Translations under genes and position numbers: made by a program
Part shown: positions 42,516-49,881 of the stretch, one piece after another
Layout of the letters: each line of letters begins with the position of its first letter
Position numbering within the stretch: the first letter of the stretch is position 1
Origin: an uncultured Sphingomonadales bacterium
Lineage (GTDB): Bacteria > Pseudomonadota > Alphaproteobacteria > Sphingomonadales > Sphingomonadaceae
Direction of reading: 5' to 3'
Assembly (NCBI GenBank): GCA_937881525.1
Contig: CALGEE010000409.1
Coordinates: 1-49,881 of the forward strand
DNA: 49,881 bases
Notes under the pieces: model-generated
Seen by the model: the letters and a program-made list of their open reading frames with translations, nothing else
Database searches by the model: none
What the model was told of the DNA's origin: nothing

Positions 42516-43442
42516 TTAGAATTTTTCACCCGTAAGCCGCTGGCACAACATGTCCAATTGGTCCAAACTGCCATATTCGAAAGTCACTGCGCCCGCGCCC
42601 GTCGCATTTTTTTGCGCTATACGCACCCTCAATCCCAAAAGATCGCCGAGATGCGACTCGACTGCGCGGATATCGGCATTTTCTCGCTGGCCAGCAGATA
42701 CTGTCCTTTTCGCCTTCGGCGCACGTTCTTGTTGCACCAGCGCTTCGGTTGCACGAACAGACAGACCATTTTTGATGACCAGCATTGCCAACTGCACCGC
42801 ATTGTCACTGCCCAATAAGGCGCGCGCGTGTCCCATGCTCAGCTTTTCTTCCGTCACCAGGTCGCGCAGCGTTGGCGGCAAGTCCAGCAAGCGCATCATG
42901 TTGGCAACATGGCTTCGCGATTTATGCACCAACTCGGCAAGTTCGGCGGCACTGTGCCCAAATAACTCCGTTAGCTTCTTATAAGCCTCAGCCTCTTCAA
43001 TTGGATTTAAATCCTGCCGCTGGATATTTTCGAGAAGCGCAATTTCCAGCGTTTCGGAATCGTCAAAGCTGCGGATGATTGCAGGAATATCATGTAACTG
43101 CGCGCGCTGGGCCGCCCGCCAGCGGCGTTCACCCGCAACAATCTGGTACCCCCCTTGAAATGGCCGGACAATTATGGGCTGAATAATCCCATGCTTTGCT
43201 ATGCTCGCGGCCAGCTCATCCAGCTTCTCATCGGCAAAATGGCGCCGTGGCTGATCGGGATTGGGGCGTATGTCGATCACCAACAGCGTCGCAACGCCCT
43301 GGCCACGAGAATCCATATCTGCATTTGATTTTGCCGCCATGCTGTCGCCGCGCAATGCCTCGCCCAACAAAGCATCCAGGCCCCGCCCAAGGCCCATTTT
43401 CTTCTTTAACGGTGACTTTTCAGACGGATTATCGTTGCTCAC
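42516..43442 (-). CDS. parB: Chromosome-partitioning protein ParB
   Basis: GLGRGLDALLGEA, IRPNPDQPRRHFADEKLDELAASI, VAGERRWRAAQ, NIQRQDLNPIEEAEAYKKL, SHVANMMRLL. Confidence 0.98.
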   Translation of the reverse strand: MSNDNPSEKSPLKKKMGLGRGLDALLGEALRGDSMAAKSNADMDSRGQGVATLLVIDIRPNPDQPRRHFADEKLDELAASIAKHGIIQPIIVRPFQGGYQIVAGERRWRAAQRAQLHDIPAIIRSFDDSETLEIALLENIQRQDLNPIEEAEAYKKLTELFGHSAAELAELVHKSRSHVANMMRLLDLPPTLRDLVTEEKLSMGHARALLGSDNAVQLAMLVIKNGLSVRATEALVQQERAPKAKRTVSAGQRENADIRAVESHLGDLLGLRVRIAQKNATGAGAVTFEYGSLDQLDMLCQRLTGEKF

Positions 43443-44218
43443 GCTGCTAACTCCCGGGCCGGTAGTCGGCCAATCAATTCTCTGGCAAGTTTCATATAGG
43501 CTTCTGATCCCGAGCAGCGGTGATCGTAGACCAACGCTGGAAGCCCATGACTAGGTGCCTCAGACAAGCGCACGTTCCGCGGAATGACGGTATCAAATAC
43601 AAGATTACCTAAGCAACTGCGCACATCGTCAGCCACCTGCTCGGTCAGCTTATTACGCTTGTCGTACATGGTAAGCGCGATACCCATGATTGTAAGGGCG
43701 GGGTTGAAACGACCCTGAACGCGTTCGACTGTTTGTAATAACTGGCTCAGCCCCTCCAGCGCGAAAAACTCACACTGTAGGGGCACGAGAAGCGAATCAA
43801 CCGCAACCAGCGCGTTGACGGTTATCAAGCCAAGCGACGGTGGACAGTCGATTATGCAAATGTCCCAATGTGTGTCCGATTTATCAAACGCCGCTTTAAG
43901 CCGACCAGTGCGATTCTCACAATGAACCAATTCGATTTCCGCACCCGACAGGTCAACAATGGCAGGTACAATGTCGAGGTTCGGAATAAGCGTCGGGATC
44001 GCTGCATCTTTTAACGATGCATCACCCAGCAACAGATCATAGCTGCTGTGAACCCGCTGAGCTTGCTTTAACCCCAGCCCTGTGGACGCATTGCCTTGGG
44101 GATCAAGATCCACAAGAACGCAGCGCCAATCGCTTGCGGCCAACGCCGTCGCCAGATTTATAGCTGTTGTTGTTTTGCCAACCCCACCCTTTTGGTTCGC
44201 TACAGCAATACGGATCAT
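43439..44218 (-). CDS. parA: Chromosome-partitioning ATPase ParA
   Basis: IAVANQKGGVGKTTTAINLA (deviant Walker A), LVDLDPQGNASTGLG, IIDCPPSLGLITVNAL. Confidence 0.98.
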   Translation of the reverse strand: MIRIAVANQKGGVGKTTTAINLATALAASDWRCVLVDLDPQGNASTGLGLKQAQRVHSSYDLLLGDASLKDAAIPTLIPNLDIVPAIVDLSGAEIELVHCENRTGRLKAAFDKSDTHWDICIIDCPPSLGLITVNALVAVDSLLVPLQCEFFALEGLSQLLQTVERVQGRFNPALTIMGIALTMYDKRNKLTEQVADDVRSCLGNLVFDTVIPRNVRLSEAPSHGLPALVYDHRCSGSEAYMKLARELIGRLPARELAA

Positions 44219-44883
44219 GGCCTTTGCCCCTGTGTTGCGGCACCTGCTTTAGTTTGGCGATGCCCCGATAATGTGCCGACCAGAATCCCCGCATCTTGGT
44301 CAGTTATGCTCTTTATAACTTGAAAATTTCCATCCCAAACTCCTTGCGCGTCTTGCCACTCGTGGTTCGCATTACGCCCCTTTGGTAAAAGCCACAAAGT
44401 TTTATTTGTCGCAAAACGTTCTGCAAGATCAAACAACTTCGGTAATGGCGCAAACGCACGGGCACTGATGACCGAATAAGGCGCGGTTTCCAAACGTTCC
44501 AACGCAACCCCTGCAACATGGACCCGGTGGGTGAGATCCAACATTTCAACCGCACGCTGCAGATAGTCAATCCGCCGTGCACGCGATTCCACAAGCGTCA
44601 CGTTGTAATCAGTCAACAATGCAATAATCAGGCCCGGAAACCCAGCACCAGAGCCTAAATCGAGCCAGCGGGTGTCGGCGGGCGCATGGTCCAGAAATTG
44701 CAGCAATTGGGCACTGTCCACAATATGGCGCGACCAAATATGATCAAGCGTCGATGCAGAAATCAGATTTTGACTGCTCGCTTCCCGTTTCAAAAACGCG
44801 ACAAAGGTCTTGAGCGCGTCCATTGTTTCACGTGAAACACCCAACTCGCTTTCGAGCCAAGGCACAGCTTCCTGCTCGGTCAT
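44215..44883 (-). CDS. rsmG: 16S rRNA (guanine527-N7)-methyltransferase RsmG
   Basis: [46 protein letters not shown]; gene order. Confidence 0.97.
   Translation of the reverse strand: MTEQEAVPWLESELGVSRETMDALKTFVAFLKREASSQNLISASTLDHIWSRHIVDSAQLLQFLDHAPADTRWLDLGSGAGFPGLIIALLTDYNVTLVESRARRIDYLQRAVEMLDLTHRVHVAGVALERLETAPYSVISARAFAPLPKLFDLAERFATNKTLWLLPKGRNANHEWQDAQGVWDGNFQVIKSITDQDAGILVGTLSGHRQTKAGAATQGQRP
44824..44839. promoter_or_regulatory. parS: parS site
   Basis: Perfect 16-bp palindrome TGTTTCACGTGAAACA, the canonical parS consensus. Confidence 0.95.
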
Positions 44884-46751
44884 GCCGGTTCTGCGATGCT
44901 GGATTTCGCGCGCTTGGCATGTACCAAAATGGCAGCCAGCGCCGCCGGGGTTATACCCCTAATGCGCGACGCCCCAGCTAAAGTCTGCGGCTTTGCTGTT
45001 TGCAGACGCTCAACCATTTCATTGGAAAGCCCCGCTATCAGACTGTAGTCGGTTGTCTCGGGAAGTCTAATTTCCTCATTGGCGGTGACGTCATGTATTT
45101 CGGCCTCTTGTCGCGCCAAATAGGGTGCGTATCTGCCATCCTGCTCAACTTCATTAAGCAGGTCCGAAGGCCACGCTTCGCTTTCGCGTGCAAGCAACGT
45201 TGCAACTGACAGCTGCGGAAAGCGCAACCATTCAAACAAGGACATTTTACCGGCGTCTTGTTTTACGGAAAGACCACGCTTTATGAGGACATCTGCACTT
45301 GCCTCGGAATGAAGGCGCTCAAGCAAATCTTTGCGCTGATGTTCTCGGTGTTGAAACGCCGCAGCAGTGCTAGCCACAACAGCTCCAACATTAATCGCCA
45401 TGGGCGTCAGTCTCGACTGCGCATTATCGGACCGCAGGCGCAGGCGATATTCGGCCCGCGCAGTTAGCATGCGGTAGGGCTCGGTAACGCCTTGCAGCGT
45501 GAGGTCATCGATCATGACCGCTATGTAGCTATTTGTCCGGTCGATTGCTGGCATCGGTTTGCCCAGATGCTTTGAGGCGGCGCCAATACCTGCGACGAGC
45601 CCCTGTGCGGCAGCCTCCTCATACCCCGTAGTTCCGTTAATTTGCCCGGCACAATATAGGCCCTCAAAACCGCGTACGGCTAGACTGGAATCCAAACAGC
45701 GCGGATCTATATAGTCATACTCAACCGCATAACCAGGCACCACAATCTGACATTGCTCCAAGCCAGCCATTGACCGCACCATGGCCTCTTGAATGTCCGT
45801 TGGGAGTGAGGTTGAAATGCCGTTTGGATATATCAAATGGCTGTCCAGACCTTCAGGCTCAAGAAAAACCTGATGCCCTTCGCGGTCTCCAAACCGGAAA
45901 ATCTTATCCTCGATCGATGGGCAGTAGCGCGGGCCCCTGCCCTCAATGTCGCCACCAAAAAGTGGGGAACGGTCAAGCCCAGACCGAATGATGTCATGCG
46001 TCTGACTGTTGGTGCGCGACATGGCACAGAATAATTGCGGCACAGTGCGACGGCTGCGCATTGGGGACATAGTCCATTCTTCGCCGTCGGAGGGCTGCAT
46101 TTCCAGCTGCGCCCAGTCAATGGTCCGGCCATCCAAGCGCGGTGGCGTCCCAGTCTTTAAGCGGGATATCGGTAAATCCGCTTGCCTCAGCTGCTGCGAA
46201 AGCAACATCGCTGAATTTTCGCCGACACGGCCACCATCGAGCCGTTCTTCCCCACGGAATAACTTGCCGCCGAGAAATGTCCCAGTGGCCAGGACTACCG
46301 CAGGCGACTTTATGATCGAGCCATCACCCAGAACCAAACCCGCAACGCGCGTCGGTGCGACCGGAAGAAAATGTAAGGCCGCGGCTTCACCTTCAATAAT
46401 GCGGACATTGGGGAGGTGATTAAGTTGGCTCTGGATCGACGCCTTAAATAATTTGCGATCTGCCTGAATACGGGGGCCCTGTACCGCTGCACCCTTGGAT
46501 GCGTTGAGCATTCGGTAATGCACCGCAGAATCATCAGCTGCACGGCCGATCAGACCGTCAAAGGCATCTACTTCGCGCACCAAATGGCCTTTTCCAAGAC
46601 CTCCAATAGCTGGATTGCAGGACATGGCGCCTATCATAAGCTTGTCAAAGCTGACCAAGGCGACACGCAAACCCATCCGGCCGGCAACCGCTGCGGCCTC
46701 CACCCCCGCATGGCCGCCACCAACAACGACGATGTCAAAATCAGTCTTCAT
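44880..46751 (-). CDS. mnmG: tRNA uridine-5-carboxymethylaminomethyl modification enzyme MnmG
   Basis: [66 protein letters not shown]. Confidence 0.98.
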   Translation of the reverse strand: MKTDFDIVVVGGGHAGVEAAAVAGRMGLRVALVSFDKLMIGAMSCNPAIGGLGKGHLVREVDAFDGLIGRAADDSAVHYRMLNASKGAAVQGPRIQADRKLFKASIQSQLNHLPNVRIIEGEAAALHFLPVAPTRVAGLVLGDGSIIKSPAVVLATGTFLGGKLFRGEERLDGGRVGENSAMLLSQQLRQADLPISRLKTGTPPRLDGRTIDWAQLEMQPSDGEEWTMSPMRSRRTVPQLFCAMSRTNSQTHDIIRSGLDRSPLFGGDIEGRGPRYCPSIEDKIFRFGDREGHQVFLEPEGLDSHLIYPNGISTSLPTDIQEAMVRSMAGLEQCQIVVPGYAVEYDYIDPRCLDSSLAVRGFEGLYCAGQINGTTGYEEAAAQGLVAGIGAASKHLGKPMPAIDRTNSYIAVMIDDLTLQGVTEPYRMLTARAEYRLRLRSDNAQSRLTPMAINVGAVVASTAAAFQHREHQRKDLLERLHSEASADVLIKRGLSVKQDAGKMSLFEWLRFPQLSVATLLARESEAWPSDLLNEVEQDGRYAPYLARQEAEIHDVTANEEIRLPETTDYSLIAGLSNEMVERLQTAKPQTLAGASRIRGITPAALAAILVHAKRAKSSIAEPA

Positions 46752-46800
46752 GTGTTGCGCATAGCCGAACTGATCGCTGGGGTCAAAAAGGAGAAATTAT

Positions 46801-46816
46801 TGTTTCACGTGAAACA
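46801..46816. promoter_or_regulatory. parS: parS site
   Basis: Perfect TGTTTCACGTGAAACA directly abutting the mnmE stop codon (46817-46819) in the mnmG/mnmE gap. Confidence 0.95.
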
Positions 46817-48115
46817 CTATTTTCCAACGCAGAATTTCCCAAAGATTGTGTCTAATAGATCTTCAGTGTGGGCACGCCCGGTCAGCGCGTCTAAAGCTAA
46901 ACGCGCTTGGCGCAGATGTTCTGCGATAATCAGCCAGTCTTCCGTCTCACGGCATGCGCTTAAAGCATCGGCCGTCCTCCCAAGGAATGATCTTTGTCGC
47001 GCGTTGACGGCGAACTGATCCGTAGGTGGCAATAGTGTTTTTGCAGTCCGAGCCACAGTATCGAGCAATTTGGACATGCCCGCGCCAGACACCGCAGACA
47101 CCGCAATCGCGTCCCCAGATTTGCTGACATGCCCGTTCCAGTCGCTTTTTGTTGCGACCTCAATCAAATTCGGGTGGATGGGGCCAGAGCCCTGCGTTCC
47201 AAGCCACAATATTATATCCGCTTGTTGCATGGCTGCGTGGCTACGGTCGATGCCGATTTTCTCAATCACGTCTTCGCTGTCATCTCGCAATCCCGCTGTG
47301 TCGGTGAATATCAATACGACACCCTGCATACTGACCGGCACCTCAATCATGTCCCGCGTGGTGCCCGCTATATCGGATACAATAGCGGCATCCCGCCCGA
47401 CAAGCGCGTTTAACAATGTGGACTTGCCGCTGTTAGGCGGCCCAGCCAGAACGACCCGCAATCCATCCTTCAACTTTTCCGCAGGCGGCGCAGCCAATAA
47501 TCGCGCAATTTCGGCCGATAAATTAGTACAACTATCTGTAATTGTGTAGTTATTTTGAGAATCGACACCGTCTTCGTCTGAGAAATCCAGCTCTGCTTCG
47601 GTAAGTGCAGAAAGGCGCAAAACTTCCTGACGCCATTGCTCGATTGCGGCGCTAAACGCGCCGCCAAACATAAGGTTGGCGGCGCGGCGTTGCCATTCGG
47701 TCTCTGCAGACAAGAGATCCGCTAGTCCCTCTGCTTCGTTGAGGTCCATTCTGCCATTGGCAAAGGATCTTCGCGTGAATTCACCTGCCTCTGCGCGCCT
47801 CACTCCCTGAAAGGCCTGAATAGCTTCCTCGACGGCACGGATAACGGCGCGACCACCGTGCAGGTGCAGCTCAGCCAGATCCTCTCCCGTTGCACTATTG
47901 GGTCCTGGGAAGATTAATATCAGCGCTTGATCCAGATGCTCCTTTGTTTCAGGCGAACGCAGTACGCACAAAGAAGCTCTGCGTGATGGCGGCAGGGGCC
48001 CTACAAGTCCGCGCACCACGTCAAAGGCCGCTGGCCCGCTGATCCGGATTATTCCAATCGCCGCAGGAGGGGCGCCGCTGGACAACGCAAAAATTGTGTC
48101 GGGAGAATGCATCAA
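46817..48115 (-). CDS. mnmE: tRNA modification GTPase MnmE
   Basis: DTIFALSSGAPPAAIGIIRISGP, VVLAGPPNSGKSTLLNALVGRDAAIVSDIAGTTRD, C-terminal DLLDTIFGKFCVGK. Confidence 0.98.
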   Translation of the reverse strand: MMHSPDTIFALSSGAPPAAIGIIRISGPAAFDVVRGLVGPLPPSRRASLCVLRSPETKEHLDQALILIFPGPNSATGEDLAELHLHGGRAVIRAVEEAIQAFQGVRRAEAGEFTRRSFANGRMDLNEAEGLADLLSAETEWQRRAANLMFGGAFSAAIEQWRQEVLRLSALTEAELDFSDEDGVDSQNNYTITDSCTNLSAEIARLLAAPPAEKLKDGLRVVLAGPPNSGKSTLLNALVGRDAAIVSDIAGTTRDMIEVPVSMQGVVLIFTDTAGLRDDSEDVIEKIGIDRSHAAMQQADIILWLGTQGSGPIHPNLIEVATKSDWNGHVSKSGDAIAVSAVSGAGMSKLLDTVARTAKTLLPPTDQFAVNARQRSFLGRTADALSACRETEDWLIIAEHLRQARLALDALTGRAHTEDLLDTIFGKFCVGK

Positions 48116-48121
48116 AAACCG

Positions 48122-48382
48122 CTATTTTTTATCTTTGCTATTCAAGCCCGACATCGCCGCTTTGGCGCCCGTCTCGATTAACTGCTGAAACAGTTGAAGC
48201 CCCATTTGTCCCATGGGCGCGATTTGTTTGCCAAGTTCCTGTAATTGATCAATGCCGCCGGCGCCATTCATCAGGTTGGTAACCTTCTCGACATAGGCTT
48301 CATTGGCCTTTGTAACATCAGGCAGACCGAGCAACGCCCGCGCCTCTTCGGGCGAACAATCGATTTCAATGTGCATCTTCAT
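48122..48382 (-). CDS. Small conserved protein of unknown function (DUF6489-like)
   Basis: Start at MKMHIEIDCSPEEARALLGLPDVTKANEAYVEKV...MGQMGLQLFQQLIETGAKA. Confidence 0.75.
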   Translation of the reverse strand: MKMHIEIDCSPEEARALLGLPDVTKANEAYVEKVTNLMNGAGGIDQLQELGKQIAPMGQMGLQLFQQLIETGAKAAMSGLNSKDKK

Positions 48383-48471
48383 GAGCCACGCACTCCTATT
48401 TGCTGAAGGAGGGACTATAAGGGCTAAGTCGAATCGCGCAATTGCGGAGAATGTCCGCCAAGGAGCTGAAT

Positions 48472-49182
48472 ATGGGTGAAATGGTGAATGTGGATGCGAT
48501 GGGCGAGGATGCCCTGTTCCCGGCCTATTTGGCGGCGCCAGCTGGAACTGCGGGGGCTGCAATCATTGTGATACCCGAGATCTTCGGGGTAAATGCCGGT
48601 ATTCGGCAGAAAGTCGATCATTTGGCAGCGTCGGGATATCTTGCGGTTGCGCCTGATATCTTCTGGCGTTTTGCGCCGGGCGTTGAACTGAACCCCGATG
48701 TTGAGGCGGAACTTCAAGAGGCGTTTGGCTATTTTGGCCAATATGATGCCGATGATGGCGTTCGCGATATTGAGGCGATAATCCATGCGATCCGCACGGG
48801 GATTGGAAAACAAGCGCCTGTCGAAAAGGTGGGTTGTGTTGGGTACTGTCTGGGTGGACGTCTGGCCTATATGGCGGCAGCGCGGACGGATATAAGTGCG
48901 TCAGTTGGCTATTATGGCGTCATGATTGACCAGATGCTGCATGAAAGCCACGCCATTGCTAACCCGTTGATGCTGCATATTCCGACCGCGGACCATTTTG
49001 TTGGTCCAGAAGCACAGGCCGCAATACATTCTGGCCTTGGCCATAATGCCAAGGTGACGCTGCATGACTATGTTGGCCTTGACCATGGCTTTGCTGCTGA
49101 GATAGGTGCGCGGCGCGATGCGGTTGGAGCTGCACTTGCAGATAGCCGCACCGCCGCGTTTTTCGCAGAGCATTTGGGATAA
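48472..49182 (+). CDS. Dienelactone hydrolase family protein
   Basis: IIVIPEIFGVNAGIRQKVDHLAASGY, VGCVGYCLGGRLAYMAA, YVGLDHGFA. Confidence 0.92.
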   Translation: MGEMVNVDAMGEDALFPAYLAAPAGTAGAAIIVIPEIFGVNAGIRQKVDHLAASGYLAVAPDIFWRFAPGVELNPDVEAELQEAFGYFGQYDADDGVRDIEAIIHAIRTGIGKQAPVEKVGCVGYCLGGRLAYMAAARTDISASVGYYGVMIDQMLHESHAIANPLMLHIPTADHFVGPEAQAAIHSGLGHNAKVTLHDYVGLDHGFAAEIGARRDAVGAALADSRTAAFFAEHLG

Positions 49183-49189
49183 GCTTTTG

Positions 49190-49214
49190 GGCTTCCCCTG
49201 TTCATGGGGAAGCC
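49190..49214. terminator. Bidirectional intrinsic terminator-like hairpin between convergent genes
   Basis: 9-bp perfect stem GGCTTCCCC/GGGGAAGCC with 7-nt loop; only short A/T flanks. Confidence 0.5.
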
Positions 49215-49217
49215 AAT

Positions 49218-49881
49218 TTAGCCGCCTATCATCGCAATCACATAACGGCCAACCCCCAAGTCGGGGTCAGTCCAGCCTTCATAGATCATCTTGCCGGCAA
49301 CATAGACGATAACCGCCATGCCGAACCATGCGATCCATTTATAGCGTTCAATATATTGCGCGATAACATTTGCGGCGATGCCCATAAGAGCAACGGCAAA
49401 GATCAGACCAACAATCATAATGCCGGGATGGTCCTTGGCTGCGCCTGCCACCGCAAGAACATTGTCGAGGCTCATCGACACATCGGCAACCGCCACGGCC
49501 CATGCGGCAGCGGCGAAACTTTTGGCCGCTGGAATACCGCTATTTTCGTCACCCAATATTTCAGGTGAGCCAGGGGATTCTGTTGCTTCGCTGCGTTTCA
49601 AGTCGCGGTACATCTTCCACGCCACCCAAATCAAAAGCAGTCCGCCAACAAATATCAAACCGATGACGCCCATCAATATGTTAACCATTAACGCAAATAC
49701 GACACGCAAAACGAGCGCGGCAATAACGCCGATGAGGATAACTTTTTTACGTTGTTCCGGAGGCAACCCAGCCGCCAACGCGCCAACGACAATGGCATTA
49801 TCACCCGCCAGCACCAAATCGAGCAGGATGACAGAAGCCAAAGCCGTCCAGGCGCTACTGCTATTTAAGTTGGAGAAATCA
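49218..49881 (-). CDS. TerC family integral membrane protein, 5' end beyond the window
   Basis: ILLDLVLAGDNAIVVGALAAGLP, AVADVSMSLDNVLAVAGAAKDHP; frame stays open to the window edge (DFSNLNSSSAWTALASVILLDLVLAGDNAIV). Confidence 0.92.
   Translation of the reverse strand, partial: DFSNLNSSSAWTALASVILLDLVLAGDNAIVVGALAAGLPPEQRKKVILIGVIAALVLRVVFALMVNILMGVIGLIFVGGLLLIWVAWKMYRDLKRSEATESPGSPEILGDENSGIPAAKSFAAAAWAVAVADVSMSLDNVLAVAGAAKDHPGIMIVGLIFAVALMGIAANVIAQYIERYKWIAWFGMAVIVYVAGKMIYEGWTDPDLGVGRYVIAMIGG

Overview
This window is a dense, mostly housekeeping chromosomal segment. It is most likely from a sphingomonad-type alphaproteobacterium, judged from gene content and order, not from a database search. 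It carries about 48 protein-coding genes, one tRNA-Gly(CCC) gene and two perfect 16-bp parS palindromes. Main blocks are: leuS-lptE-holA, msrB and a class A PBP; ribA-xth; lolA-ftsK; a TCA block (sdhB, zapE, mdh, sucD, sucA, sucB, lpdA); a formaldehyde/C1 block (fghA, ProXp-like editing protein, VOC, adhC, purU); and the origin-proximal parB-parA-rsmG-mnmG-mnmE cluster. I saw no CRISPR array, transposase, prophage or recognisable defence system. The best candidates for something undescribed are non-coding or sub-annotation: (1) a structured msrB leader at 9116-9207, closed by an 8-bp perfect stem that buries the Shine-Dalgarno-like sequence and containing a competing internal hairpin; (2) a 56-codon unannotated ORF overlapping the lolA end out of frame, followed by a folded segment and a Rho-independent terminator (13632-13921, minus); (3) a three-hairpin element between sucD and sucA; (4) a secreted protein with two complete retropepsin-like modules. 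All coordinates and pairings were read by eye, with no folding or homology search run.
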